Shown here one piece after another: positions 25,725 to 35,394 of a stretch of DNA of 42,860 nt. Every line of letters begins with the position of its first letter. The first letter of the stretch is position 1. The translations under genes were made by a program, and so were the position numbers. Below the pieces are notes generated by a model, which ran no database searches, was not told the DNA's origin, and saw only the letters and a list, made by a program, of their open reading frames with translations. Source of the DNA: an uncultured Clostridia bacterium (lineage in GTDB: Bacteria; Bacillota; Clostridia; TANB77; CAG-508); NCBI GenBank assembly GCA_947590905.1, contig CANQCU010000013.1:1-42860 (forward strand), written 5' to 3'.

Positions 25725-26675
25725 ATGTTAAAGATTTACAATACTGATATTTCAACAGGAAAAACAAGTGAAGTGAATGAATTTACTAAAGGAGCTTGGA
25801 TTAATCTTGTTAGCCCGTCCCAAGAAGAAATTAAAAAGGTCTGTAAAGCTGTAAATATTCAAGAAGATTTTATTAATTATTCTCTTGATTTAGAGGAAAA
25901 AGCCAGAATTGATATAGAAGAGGATGACTCTACTGTTCTTTTTATTGTTGATGTTCCTACAATAGAAAAAAATAAAGAATCTTCAATGTATACAACTATT
26001 CCGCTTGGTATGATTGTTGTTAGAGACGATTTCTTTATTACAGTTTGTTCAATAAAAAATAAAGTTATAGAAAACTTTGAAAAAAAGCAAGCAAAAAATT
26101 TTGCAACTTATAAAAAAAGTAGATTTATATTGCAATTATTATATTATAATTCTTCATTTTTCTTAAATTATTTAAAGCAAATAAATAAAGAAATTGAGGT
26201 TACTGAATCAAAGTTAAAAGATTCTTTGAGGAATGAAGAGCTCTTAAAGATGTTAAGTCTTGAAAAAAGCTTGGTTTATTTTACAACTTCTTTAAGGTCT
26301 AATGAACTTGTAATGGAAAAAACAATGAGAGGAAAAGTTATTAAACTATATGAAGAAGACGAAGATTTACTTGAAGATGCTATCATTGAAAATAAACAGG
26401 CTATTGAAATGGGTAAAATTTATAGTGATATTTTAAGTGGAACTATGGACGCATATGCTTCTCTTATTTCAAATAATTTGAATGTTGTAATGAAATTCTT
26501 AGCTTCTATTACACTTGTTATTTCTGTTCCTACAATGATTTCTAGCTTTTGGGGGATGAATGTAAATTTGCCATTAATGAATACAAGATTAGGATTTGTT
26601 GTAATTATTACAATTTCTGTTATATTAACTTTACTTGTGACTTGGTGGCTAAAAAAGAAGGATATGTTAAATTAA
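25725..26675 (+). CDS. corA: CorA-type magnesium/cobalt transporter
   Basis: A 316-residue CorA-family divalent cation channel. A cytoplasmic alpha/beta domain (1-130) and long helices (130-250) precede two C-terminal membrane segments (about 253-275 and 290-310). The signature GMN sits between them (FWGMNVNLP) and a basic tail KKKDML follows. The ATG at 25725 is preferred over the in-frame GTG at 25716, which would overlap the ribosome binding site GGATGGG. It is a single gene convergent with capA. Confidence 0.88.
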   Translation: MLKIYNTDISTGKTSEVNEFTKGAWINLVSPSQEEIKKVCKAVNIQEDFINYSLDLEEKARIDIEEDDSTVLFIVDVPTIEKNKESSMYTTIPLGMIVVRDDFFITVCSIKNKVIENFEKKQAKNFATYKKSRFILQLLYYNSSFFLNYLKQINKEIEVTESKLKDSLRNEELLKMLSLEKSLVYFTTSLRSNELVMEKTMRGKVIKLYEEDEDLLEDAIIENKQAIEMGKIYSDILSGTMDAYASLISNNLNVVMKFLASITLVISVPTMISSFWGMNVNLPLMNTRLGFVVIITISVILTLLVTWWLKKKDMLN

Positions 26676-26780
26676 AAAAATACACTTTCTAAATCTTAGA
26701 TATTTTGATATAAACTCGAAATGTTAGATAAAACATGGAGAGTTTTATCATTTTTCTAACTTTAGAAGTGTATTTTTTTA
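26676..26780. terminator. Nested-hairpin terminator region between convergent corA and capA
   Basis: AAAAAATACACTTTCTAAA next to the corA stop pairs with TTTAGAAGTGTATTTTTT (26761-26779, one bulge). Inside are GTTAGA/TCTAAC and GATAAAAC/GTTTTATC stems (26723-26760). A/T-runs at both ends suit a bidirectional terminator. Confidence 0.6.
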
Positions 26781-26787
26781 TTACTTT

Positions 26788-28108
26788 TTAATTTTCTATT
26801 GTGTTATTTGATGGTGTATCTTGCATTATATTTTCATTTTCTTGATTATCTTCTACTGGTTCTTCTTTCTTTATAGGGGCTCCTAAAACCCCTTCTATGT
26901 TAACAAGTTCTTTTTTTATTGTGTTATAAAGACTCTGATTTATTTTTGAATGATCTCCACTTTCATATTCTTGTATAGCAGATCTTATATCTATAAGCTC
27001 ATATCTATTTTTAGAACCTGCTCCTCTATCATAACAATATACAGGTACATAATCTACACTATCTATTGACATTTTTCCTGTTTGTCCGTTTTTTGTTACT
27101 TGCATATTAAGTATTGCTGTGCTTTTTGTATGTTCTTTTACTTGCCCTGATACGAAATTTCCAAGTGCATATACTACGAAAACATCTTTTTTTGTTCCAT
27201 CTGCTAATGTTATTGTTCTCTTTTCCATTGGTTCAACTACATGTGCATGATTTCCAAGTATTATATCTACACCATTTTCAAATAAAAGATTTGCTAATCT
27301 TTCTTGTTCACTATTTTGTTTTTGCATATACTCTATTCCCCAATGCATACTAGCGCATATTAAATCTACATTTTGCTCTTTTGCAAGTTCTATTTGTTTT
27401 AAAATTAATTCTTCATCTATTAAATTTACTAAATAATCTTTTCCTGATGGAATCGGGATTCCATTAGTTCCGTAAGTAAATGAAAGAAATGCTATTCTTA
27501 TTCCATTTACTTCCTTAACTAAAATGGAGTTCTGTTCCTCTTCACTCCTATATGTTCCCATATGGTCTATACCAATTTCGTCTAAAGCGTCTAAAGTGCT
27601 TAATATTCCTTTTTCTCCTTTATCTATACTATGATTATTTGCTGTTGATAATACATCTATTCCTATATTCTTTAATGCATTTCCAAGAGTAGAAGGTGTA
27701 TTAAATGTAGGATATCCACTATATCCTCTTTCTTCTCCTGCAAATGTTGTTTCAAGGTTTCCGAATCGCAATATCAGCATTTGTTATATATTTTGCAACA
27801 TTTACAAATACTGGTGAGAAATCGTATTCTTTCGTTTCTTGGTTATATGCAGCTTTAAAATTTGTACTGTGACACATTATATCCCCTGTTGCAACCAGTT
27901 TTATAGTTGTATCTGGTGGAATAACAACTTCTTCTTTATTATTTGTTTGTCCAACTTCTCCTGTACCAATTTGACTATTATTCTTTACTATATTTATTAT
28001 TCCAAATGTTGCTAAAACTGCAATTAATGTAATTATTACTATAGATAACGATATTCTTTTATAATTTATACGATATTTTCTTCTTTTACCTCTTCTACTT
28101 TTTCCCAT
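26788..28108 (-). CDS. CapA-type (poly-gamma-glutamate synthesis) metallophosphatase-like protein, with one +1 shift at CGG
   Basis: 439 residues once the shift is applied. A basic N-terminus and one membrane segment (about 18-42) are followed by a CapA/PgsA-like domain facing outward: ATGDIMCH, ADIAIGNLE, ANNHSID, MHWGIEY, GNHAHVVEP and YALGNFVSG, the metal-binding pattern of the family. The in-frame CGG at 27761-27763 falls inside ADIAI-G-NLET: in frame the protein stops three codons on, while skipping the C restores the universal NLE motif (G116). An acidic Asn/Glu-rich tail ends the protein. It starts 15 bases after the unknown membrane gene, so is probably an operon with it. No other capsule genes are nearby, so the polymer is unknown. 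Confidence 0.88.
27761..27763 (-). other. CGG +1 shift site in capA
   Basis: In-frame ATT-CGG-A; skipping C27763 reads GGA (G116) before NLET. Confidence 0.85.
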
Positions 28109-28123
28109 CTATTTCCTCCTAAT

Positions 28124-29210
28124 TTATAGCTCTATTTCTCCACTTGTTTGATCTTTTCTTTTATTTTCATCATTTTCTTTTTGAAACTGTACTGCATCTG
28201 CTTGTTTGTCTTGCGTTTCTAAAAAATTTTCTACTACTTCTCTTTGCTTTTCTTGTGATATATCTGATTTTATTCTTTCTCTTAATGTTTCTTCTTTATC
28301 TTGATCACTTTCAGCTTCTTTCATAGGGCCTTTTTCATTAGATGCTGTCTTATCACTTTCTACTGCTATTTGTGTGTCTCCTCTTCTTTTTCCTTCCTTA
28401 GCTTGAATTCTATTTTGTCTTTCTATCTTTTTTCTTTCTCTTTTATTGTAGTCTATAACTATTTCTCCATTTTCACCTTGCTCTAATTTATAACCGCATA
28501 TTTGAAATTATTCCTCTTTTACTAAATACCATTGGGAATAATCTCCTTAGATTCTCATCTTCTAAATCAATAGGTTTATCTGTTCTTTGAAATCTTATGT
28601 TATATACATCTGTCTTTTTTCCTATATCTTTATTTGCAAAGGCTAATTTCGGTAGTAAAAGTGTACTTTGCCTTAAATATGTTTCACTGTAATTTTGTAT
28701 GTATCCCATTTCTGTCAATTTTTGAATTGTTTTTCTTACCATTCCATGGGTATCTGTTTCTAATGTCAATGGTTTTCCTTTTTCATCTAGACTTCCGAAT
28801 TTTGACATACCGGCTATTGTTTGTAATTGCAAAAATCCAAGTTTTTCTCTCACATCCATTTGTCTAGTTTCTGTAAATATATCTGGTCTTAGTACATCTT
28901 GATATATTTTCATATTTTTTCCGTGTCTTCTTGCAATAAATGCAATATCTTTATAACTTTTATATAATGTTTCATTTAATAACCTTTGTGATGTATAAAG
29001 GGCAAGTGCTCCTGTTGGAATAACAAGTGGTGGAAATGCAATCGTTCCGCCTGCCATTGCAATAATGCTTGCCATAAATGCTATACTTCTTCCTGTTATT
29101 TTACCGAATTTTCCTATTCCTCTTCTTATTTTATCTGGTAGATTATTTTTATATACTACTGGCAAATTGTTGTCTTTCGTATCTTCTCTCTCCTTTTTCT
29201 TTCTATGCAT
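28124..29210 (-). CDS. Unknown protein with hydrophobic segments and charged tail, one +1 shift at CGG
   Basis: 361 residues with the shift. A charged N-terminus is followed by hydrophobic Ala/Gly/Pro-rich segments (about 42-72), then a mixed domain (75-230) with FIARRHGKNMKIYQD and a winged-helix-like stretch (VRKTIQKLTEMGYIQN). The in-frame CGG at 28494-28496 would give a stop two codons later. With its C skipped (G239, SNMGYKLEQ) the frame continues 120 residues through a highly charged Lys/Glu/Gln-rich, probably coiled tail to the stop at 28124. Here homology cannot be used to prove the join, but the tail has no competing start with a good ribosome binding site. Lies upstream of capA. Confidence 0.7.
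28494..28496 (-). other. CGG +1 shift site in the unknown membrane protein gene
   Basis: In-frame ATG-CGG-T; skipping C28496 reads GGT (G239). Confidence 0.75.
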
Positions 29211-29301
29211 TTATTATATTAAAATACATTATAATATGAATTCATTATATCAAAACGTATTATAAAAAGTCTATATTTTGTGTAAAATATTTTCGAAATT
29301 G

Positions 29302-29330
29302 TTGAATTTTCCTCAGCAATCTTATATAAT
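29302..29330 (+). promoter_or_regulatory. Promoter of asnS
   Basis: TTGAAT (29302-29307), a 17-base spacer and TATAAT (29325-29330), about 40 bases before the ATG. Confidence 0.6.
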
Positions 29331-29371
29331 AAGTATAATTTTTATATTACTTAGAAAGGAATGTGAAATAT

Positions 29372-30769
29372 ATGGAAATTAAAAACGTGTTAGTAAAGGA
29401 CTTGTATAGAGACCTTTCTCCATATGTAGATAATAAAATTAAAATTTCTGGTTGGGTAAGAACTATTCGTGATTCTAAAAACTTCGGTTTCATAGAATTA
29501 AATGATGGAAGTTTTTTCAAGAATGTCCAAATTGTATTCGATTCAGAACTTGCAAATTTTGAGGATATTAGAAAACTTTCTATTAGCTCATCTATAATTG
29601 CAACTGGAACCATTGTAAAAACTGAAAATGCTAAGCAACCTTTTGAAATGAAAGCAACAGAAATTGATATTGTAAATATTGCCAATCTTGATTATCCTCT
29701 TCAAAAGAAGAAACATTCTTTTGAATATTTGAGAACTATAAGCCATTTACGTCCAAGAACAAATACTTTTAATGCTGTTTTTAGAGTACGTAGTATTTTA
29801 TCTTTTGCAATTCATAAATTCTTCCAAGAAAGAGGATTTGTTTATGTTCATACTCCTATTATTACTGGTAGCGATTGTGAGGGAGCCGGTGAAATGTTTA
29901 GAGTAACTGCTATGGATATGGACAATCCTATAAAAGATGAGAATGGGAAAGTTGATTTTTCTAAAGATTTCTTTGGAAAATCTTCACATCTTACTGTAAG
30001 TGGTCAATTGGATGTAGAAACTTTTGCTCACGCTTTCCGTAATGTTTATACATTTGGTCCTACTTTTAGAGCAGAAAATTCAAATACCGTAAAACATGCA
30101 GCAGAATTCTGGATGATAGAACCTGAAATTTGTTTTGCTGATTTAAAAGATGATATGGACTTAGCAGAAGAAATGATTAAATATATAATTTCTTACGTTT
30201 TAGAAAATGCTCCTGAAGAAATGGCATTCTTCAATCAATTTATAGACAATAATCTTTTAGATAGACTTAATAATATTATAAATTCTGATTTTGGTAGAAT
30301 TACTTATTCAGATGCAGTTAAAGAACTTGAAAAAATTAATGATAAGTTTGAATTTCCTGTTCATTTTGGTACTGACCTTCAAACTGAGCATGAAAGATAT
30401 ATAAGTGAAAAGATTTTTGGTAAGCCAGTATTTGTAACTGATTATCCAAAGGAAATTAAAGCTTTCTATATGAAGCAAAACCCTGATGGAAAAACTGTTG
30501 CCGCTGCTGACCTTCTTGTGCCTGGAATTGGTGAGATTATAGGTGGAAGTCAAAGAGAGGATGATTTTGAAAAATTATCTGCACGTATAAAAGAATTAAA
30601 TCTTAATGAAGAAGATTATTGGTGGTATCTAGATTTAAGAAGATACGGAAGCTGTGTTCACAGTGGATTTGGTTTAGGTTTTGAAAGAATGATGATGTAT
30701 TTAACAGGTATGCAAAATATTCGTGATGTTTTACCTTTCCCAAGAACTCCAAACAATTGTGAATTTTAA
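29372..30769 (+). CDS. asnS: Asparaginyl-tRNA synthetase
   Basis: A class IIb aminoacyl-tRNA synthetase of 465 residues. The N-terminal OB-fold anticodon domain (about 10-105) has [13 protein letters not shown]. Motif 2 is FRAENSN with [11 protein letters not shown], and motif 3 is [12 protein letters not shown]; the ending DVLPFPRTP fits AsnRS rather than AspRS. The ATG at 29372 is chosen because the in-frame GTG at 29363 is only 2 bases from the AAGGA site. Arginine codons here include CGT and AGA but no CGG. Single gene with its own promoter and terminator. Confidence 0.95.
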   Translation: MEIKNVLVKDLYRDLSPYVDNKIKISGWVRTIRDSKNFGFIELNDGSFFKNVQIVFDSELANFEDIRKLSISSSIIATGTIVKTENAKQPFEMKATEIDIVNIANLDYPLQKKKHSFEYLRTISHLRPRTNTFNAVFRVRSILSFAIHKFFQERGFVYVHTPIITGSDCEGAGEMFRVTAMDMDNPIKDENGKVDFSKDFFGKSSHLTVSGQLDVETFAHAFRNVYTFGPTFRAENSNTVKHAAEFWMIEPEICFADLKDDMDLAEEMIKYIISYVLENAPEEMAFFNQFIDNNLLDRLNNIINSDFGRITYSDAVKELEKINDKFEFPVHFGTDLQTEHERYISEKIFGKPVFVTDYPKEIKAFYMKQNPDGKTVAAADLLVPGIGEIIGGSQREDDFEKLSARIKELNLNEEDYWWYLDLRRYGSCVHSGFGLGFERMMMYLTGMQNIRDVLPFPRTPNNCEF

Positions 30770-30777
30770 ATTTCTAA

Positions 30778-30814
30778 AATAGGAGCTTAACTTGTATAAA
30801 GTTAAGCTCCTATT
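30778..30814. terminator. Strong bidirectional terminator between asnS and the HExxH protein gene
   Basis: A 16-bp perfect stem AATAGGAGCTTAACTT/AAGTTAAGCTCCTATT with a 5-base loop. The right arm includes the stop codon of the minus-strand gene, so gene end and terminator are shared. Confidence 0.75.
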
Positions 30815-32424
30815 TCGTCTTCTTCTTTTTTATTTTGTTTTTTCTTACTTTTACTTTTGCTTACACCTGCTGACATGCTATTATTACTATTACCATATCT
30901 CGACATATCACTAATTCTTTCTTTGAATTTATTTTGTTCTGAACTATCCTTATTTGCATTATATACTATTTCATCTGAATTTGCCGTAAATAATTTCCTT
31001 TTAACTGCAAGTATTGCTCTGGACCATAAATTTTCTTTTCTAACAACAGGATAATATTCCTCTTCTGGAGCTAAATTTAATTCACTTTCATTTAATTTAT
31101 CTAATTCTCCTTTTATTGCTAACCTATATAGCACATTACATGCTGAAAGTGTATCTTCTGGACTTATCACGTAAGAAATATCTGAAATAAAATTTTTATC
31201 TACCTCATATCTTCCTCTGTTGTGTTGCTTTTCTAATTCTCTAAGTTTACTAGCTGACAATTTTCCTGTCATAAAAATTTCTCTTGCTTTTTGCATTAGA
31301 TTTTTTTCATATTTATTTGAAATAGTTCTATATTGTATTTTGAATTTAGATATTTCTAACCTTTCTATCTCATCCATCTCATTTGGATCTGCACTAATGC
31401 CTGCTATATCAATCCCTTGATAGATCTTATCCAATTTTCTCATTACAGATTCAGGGATCTCTGACATTTGACTTGCTTCTTCTACTATTTTTCTAAAATA
31501 TTTGTTAAAGATAGTTTCTTGAAAATTATTAATATGTCGACATAATGCTTTCTTTTCTTTTTTCACTTTTTTCTTTAGAAATTTAATTTTTCCATTTAAA
31601 TTATTTTCAAATTCTCTTCTTTCAATAGAATCTCTCCATTCCTTACCATGTAGTAAACTATAACCTAGTAAATCTTCTGTTACACTTTTATATTCCCTTT
31701 CTAATTCTTCCCTTTCTTTGGAATCTAATGTATCTCTATTAGAATACCTTTTTAAAACTTCTATAATTCCTTCTATTTTGACTATATTATCTTCTACTCT
31801 ATAAACATCATCTGCCATAGCTAGAAAGTTTGTTGCTTCTTCTTTAGTCATACTTAACTGCTTTGTAGCATTTCTTCTTATGTTTCCCATTGCGAGTTTC
31901 ATAACTCTCTCTTCTCCAATTGCCAATTCTAATAGCTTTACAAATTTGGTTAAATGTTCATATGAATATGTTTTTACTTCTGCTTTCTCACAAATCCAGT
32001 TAGTTAATCCTTCGTTTAGTCCTCTTCCAAGTTCCTCGCCATTTGTATATTTTTCTAAAATTCCTGTACCGAACTGCAATTTTCTCCATAAGCACTCAAA
32101 TTTTGTTCTGTTTAATACTGCATGAACTAATTCATGTAATGTAGTTGCTTTGAGTGATGAATCATTTTCTATATCTTTTGGTGTTAATTCTTCTATTCTT
32201 TCTTTTTCTCTACTATTTAAAGTTACAGATAAATCTTTTGAATCATAATATCCTGATATACTTGAGTTATATTCTCCTATATAAACTTTGCGAAAATTTA
32301 TATCTAGACTTTTTTTAACAAATTTTTTTCCAAAAGTTTTAGAGAATAAAGCACAATTTTCCAATTTTGATACTGCAAATCTTATCAGATATTCTTTTAA
32401 TTCACTTCTTTCTATCCTATTCAT
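30802..32424 (-). CDS. Putative zinc metallopeptidase-like protein (HExxH) of unknown family
   Basis: 540 residues without a signal peptide. HELVH at 97-101 and, about 40 residues on, NEGLTNW (E138) match the zinc ligands of gluzincin-type metallopeptidases. The rest (150-480) is long charged helices, including a Lys-rich coiled stretch, and the C-terminal ~30 residues are Ser/Lys-rich and probably disordered. No secretion signal is seen, so an intracellular role is likely. It overlaps the terminator after asnS and lies 14 bases downstream of a 77-residue unknown gene, probably co-transcribed. The family is not recognised; peptidase activity is inferred from the motif pair only. Confidence 0.6.
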   Translation of the reverse strand: MNRIERSELKEYLIRFAVSKLENCALFSKTFGKKFVKKSLDINFRKVYIGEYNSSISGYYDSKDLSVTLNSREKERIEELTPKDIENDSSLKATTLHELVHAVLNRTKFECLWRKLQFGTGILEKYTNGEELGRGLNEGLTNWICEKAEVKTYSYEHLTKFVKLLELAIGEERVMKLAMGNIRRNATKQLSMTKEEATNFLAMADDVYRVEDNIVKIEGIIEVLKRYSNRDTLDSKEREELEREYKSVTEDLLGYSLLHGKEWRDSIERREFENNLNGKIKFLKKKVKKEKKALCRHINNFQETIFNKYFRKIVEEASQMSEIPESVMRKLDKIYQGIDIAGISADPNEMDEIERLEISKFKIQYRTISNKYEKNLMQKAREIFMTGKLSASKLRELEKQHNRGRYEVDKNFISDISYVISPEDTLSACNVLYRLAIKGELDKLNESELNLAPEEEYYPVVRKENLWSRAILAVKRKLFTANSDEIVYNANKDSSEQNKFKERISDMSRYGNSNNSMSAGVSKSKSKKKQNKKEEDEIGA

Positions 32425-32438
32425 TTAATCTCCATTCT

Positions 32439-32672
32439 TTAGTATATAATGTTAGTATCTTTTACTTTGTAATTTTCTTCTAGATACTGTAAAACTTCTT
32501 TATCTTCTATCTCTTTTATATTGTCATTTTCCATTTCATAAAAAACATATTCTATTCCACTTTTTAATAATTTTATTGCTTTTATATATTTTTTTCCTAA
32601 ATAATCTATTTCACAAACAAAAATTGCATTTTTCTCTTTTTTTAATTTTTCTTTTGCTTCTATATCATTCAT
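32439..32672 (-). CDS. Small unknown protein
   Basis: 77 residues, acidic and lysine-rich, with a beta-type pattern (NAIFVCEIDYLGKKYI, then GIEYVFYEME) and an acidic helix at the end. The size and pattern are somewhat like small DUF1292-type proteins, but I cannot assign it. The ATG at 32672 follows AGGAAG. First gene of a two-gene unit with the HExxH protein. Confidence 0.55.
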   Translation of the reverse strand: MNDIEAKEKLKKEKNAIFVCEIDYLGKKYIKAIKLLKSGIEYVFYEMENDNIKEIEDKEVLQYLEENYKVKDTNIIY

Positions 32673-32795
32673 ACTCTTCTTCCTTTTTTATTTTGTTTTT
32701 CATTTTTAATTTATCACATTTTAAACTCTATTGTCAATGTAAGTATATTCCTTTTAGAATATTAACTTGAATTTTAAAATTTCTGAGAAAAAATA

Positions 32796-32823
32796 AAAAA
32801 TACCTATTTTAATAGGTATTTTT
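32796..32823 (-). terminator. Terminator of tRNA-Lys
   Basis: A perfect AT-rich palindrome (ACCTATT/AATAGGT core) directly after the CCA end of the tRNA, with a T-run on the minus strand. Confidence 0.65.
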
Positions 32824-32899
32824 TGGTGCGCCATCGCGGGATCGAACCGCGGACCTTGTGATTAAGAGTCACCTGCTCTACCAGCTGAGCTAATAGCGC
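32824..32899 (-). tRNA. tRNA-Lys (CUU)
   Basis: A 76-nt cloverleaf with encoded CCA. Acceptor GCGCTAT pairs with ATGGCGC with one G-U. D-arm TAGCTCAGCTGGTAGAGCA. The anticodon loop CTCTTAA gives CUU, lysine AAG codons, and the T-loop is GTTCGATCC. It has a consensus promoter and its own terminator. Confidence 0.95.
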
Positions 32900-32918
32900 A
32901 TTTTTTTGTGCATTTAAA

Positions 32919-32947
32919 ATTATAATATCATTTTTGCTTTTTGTCAA
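32919..32947 (-). promoter_or_regulatory. Consensus promoter of tRNA-Lys
   Basis: A perfect TTGACA (32942-32947), a 17-base spacer and a perfect TATAAT (32919-32924), as expected for a strong stable-RNA promoter. Confidence 0.8.
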
Positions 32948-33056
32948 TAGTATTTATACTATTTCAAGAGTAAAGTGTATAAAATTTTATCTTTATTTTA
33001 TATATATTACCTATCATACTATTATTTGTATGTAACTAAAGATTAATTTCAATAAA

Positions 33057-33100
33057 CAATTGAGCTCTCCCTATTAAACACTAATAAGAAGAGTTCAATT
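33057..33100 (-). terminator. Hairpin after the surface protein gene
   Basis: AATTGAACTCT pairs with AGAGCTCAATT (one mismatch or wobble) around a ~20-base loop, about 30 bases past the stop at 33127. The T-run is weak. Confidence 0.45.
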
Positions 33101-33126
33101 CAATTTTTTATACTTTATTTTTTAGA

Positions 33127-34863
33127 TTATTTTATATCTTTCATTTTTCTGTATTTTACAAGCATAATAGTTCCTATTGCTACTGTTAAAACTGCTATTA
33201 TAACTACAATTTGATTTACACCGGTATTTGGTAATCTTCCTCCCATTTGTGTATTATCACCTTTATTTGTAGCTCCTCCGTTGTTTGAACTTCCACTATT
33301 TGATGCTCCTTTGTCTTTATTATTATTTGAGCCTCCGTTATTTGTGTTTCCATTATTTGAATTACCGTTATTTGAGCCTCCATTGTTTATGTTTCCATTA
33401 TTTGAATTACCGTTATTTGAGTCTCCATTGTTTGTGTTTCCATTATTTGAGTCTCCGCTATTTGTGTTTCCATTATTACTATCTTTGTCAACATTTGTAT
33501 CGTTTGGATTTGTTGTAGTTCCATTAGCATATAGATTATTTGATGATCCTAATTCAATTTCTAGTGTTGGGCAACTTAATGTTGCAGTGTTTCCTGCTAC
33601 ATCTTTAATATTTCCACCTTTAAGTTCAACTGCTGTCATAATTCCTTTATCTGTACTTTTTATAGTATATGTATATGTAATTTTTTTGCCTTGTATTATT
33701 CCATTTGTTAACTCTATGTTTTGCCCACTTCCGAATTTTATTGTTAATGTTGGAGATGTGGTTCCTTCTATTTCTTCACTAAAGTTTACATTAATTGTTA
33801 CTATTTTTCCTGTTGGAACTACATACATTTTACTATTTGAATCGTAGTAATTAAGTACACTTGTATAAGGTACTTCTATACTTTTTACAGTTGGAGATGT
33901 AATATCAGATCCTGAATCTACTTTATCCCAATTTGCTATATAATCAAATGTTATGCCGTTTTCTTCTGCATATTCTTTAGATTTCATTCCATCATTTCCG
34001 TATATAGTTAGCTTTTTGCAACCATAAAATGCCTTACCTTTGATTGTTGATACACTATCTGGAATTAATATTTTTTCCAAATTAGTACAGTTACGGAATG
34101 GTGCATAAGTGCCATAACCATCATCACCTTCTATTGTTGTTACAGAATCTGGAATTATTATGCTCTTTAGGCTAGTACAGTCTTCAAATAGCCATTCGTC
34201 TATAACACTCATTTTATTTGAAAGTGTTACCGAAGTTAAGCCACTACATCCTGAAAAGGCTCCATTTCCAATAGTAGTTACCGAATTTGGTACAACTATA
34301 CTTTTTAATCCAGGGCATTTACTAAATGCATATGAACCTATTTTAACAACTGTATTTGGTATAGTTATATTTTTTAGTCCTGAACAATCCCTAAATGCAC
34401 TACTTCCTATTTCTATAAGATTATTAGGCAAAGTTATAGAAGTTAAACCTGAGCATCCTTCTAATGCACTCTCGCCAATTAATGTTACAGTATTAGGTAT
34501 TGTAATAGTTTTTAATCCTGTTAATTTTTCAAATGCATAATCAGCTATTTGTGTAATTGTATCTGGTATTATTATTTCATTTATTGATACACATTCGCTG
34601 AATGCAGCATTTTTATACGACCCTTTTTTTAATGATGTTACCGGCTTACCATCTATGCTAGATGGTATATTAACTGTTCCAGATGCAGTTTTAGTATTAC
34701 ATTTTAAGTTTATAACATTATTTCCAGTACTATCTAGTTCATAACTCCACTCTATATTTTGTGCTGTGTCTTTATATGTTAATGTTTCTGCTTTTGAAAT
34801 GTTTGGTATTAATAAAATAGCAATTATTAATGTTGTTAATACTAAATATTTTACTTTTGTCAT
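33127..34863 (-). CDS. LPXTG-anchored BspA-like leucine-rich repeat surface protein
   Basis: 578 residues. A signal peptide (1-25, ending ISKAE) precedes BspA-type leucine-rich repeats (about 60-300; repeated units such as GLKNITIPNTV-KIGSYAFSKC). An Ig-like domain (about 320-445) and a low-complexity Asn/Gly/Ser stalk (about 450-535) lead to a sortase signal LPNTG (544-548) with a hydrophobic helix and basic tail. It is therefore exported and covalently anchored to peptidoglycan. BspA-like proteins often mediate adhesion, but the ligand is not predictable. The stalk is encoded by a short tandem repeat prone to length change. No sortase gene is in the window. Confidence 0.9.
   Translation of the reverse strand: MTKVKYLVLTTLIIAILLIPNISKAETLTYKDTAQNIEWSYELDSTGNNVINLKCNTKTASGTVNIPSSIDGKPVTSLKKGSYKNAAFSECVSINEIIIPDTITQIADYAFEKLTGLKTITIPNTVTLIGESALEGCSGLTSITLPNNLIEIGSSAFRDCSGLKNITIPNTVVKIGSYAFSKCPGLKSIVVPNSVTTIGNGAFSGCSGLTSVTLSNKMSVIDEWLFEDCTSLKSIIIPDSVTTIEGDDGYGTYAPFRNCTNLEKILIPDSVSTIKGKAFYGCKKLTIYGNDGMKSKEYAEENGITFDYIANWDKVDSGSDITSPTVKSIEVPYTSVLNYYDSNSKMYVVPTGKIVTINVNFSEEIEGTTSPTLTIKFGSGQNIELTNGIIQGKKITYTYTIKSTDKGIMTAVELKGGNIKDVAGNTATLSCPTLEIELGSSNNLYANGTTTNPNDTNVDKDSNNGNTNSGDSNNGNTNNGDSNNGNSNNGNINNGGSNNGNSNNGNTNNGGSNNNKDKGASNSGSSNNGGATNKGDNTQMGGRLPNTGVNQIVVIIAVLTVAIGTIMLVKYRKMKDIK
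33281..33480 (-). repeat. Tandem repeat encoding the Asn-rich stalk
   Basis: Degenerate 18-base units encode NNGN(T/S/I)NNG(D/G)S-like hexads. Repeat-number change would vary stalk length of the surface protein. Confidence 0.8.
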
Positions 34864-34909
34864 TTTCTATTCTCCTTTTATCTATTTGTTTATTTGAGTT
34901 AAATCTTTT

Positions 34910-35365
34910 TTACATATTTGCACTAGTCATATCTCCTTTATGTAAAAAAGCATAAGCTATAAGGCATATTGTACCAATCCATAAAAAATAAAATCCCATT
35001 CCTAAAATATCTAAGCTAAATCCATCTGCAACTGTTGCATGTAAATATATTGTTATTATTGCTATAATAATTGTTGGTATTAGTGATGTTTTTGGATTGT
35101 TCATATTGGCAACTTTTGCTCCTATGCTTGTATTGAATAGTGCTGGTACATATTTTTCTACAATATCTTTAAATATTAATAGTACATTTGCTAGTGCAAG
35201 TACCATCATTATTTTACCTTGCCAATAATTCCATAATGTAATTGAAGTCGTATATCCCCAAAATGTATATTTTATATATGGGAATATAACTCCTAGTATT
35301 ACTCCTGCAATTCCTATTGTCGCTAATATTCTTGTGTTCTTTATTTTGTCCATAATACTGCTCAT
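34910..35365 (-). CDS. Small multi-pass membrane protein (YdjH-like position)
   Basis: 151 residues with about four hydrophobic segments (near 15-32, 45-64, 93-112 and 118-140) and a short cytoplasmic N-terminus. No catalytic motif is seen. It lies about 30 bases downstream of the double zinc-ribbon membrane gene. By position it could match YdjH of the Bacillus pspA-ydjGHI system, but sequence alone does not prove this. Confidence 0.6.
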   Translation of the reverse strand: MSSIMDKIKNTRILATIGIAGVILGVIFPYIKYTFWGYTTSITLWNYWQGKIMMVLALANVLLIFKDIVEKYVPALFNTSIGAKVANMNNPKTSLIPTIIIAIITIYLHATVADGFSLDILGMGFYFLWIGTICLIAYAFLHKGDMTSANM

Positions 35366-35394
35366 TTGTTTCTCACCCCCTTATGTTACTAATT

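Noticed and set aside
33281..33847. Plus-strand ORFs opposite the BspA-like gene
   Set aside because: They are antisense shadows of the Asn-rich tandem repeat and have no ribosome binding site.
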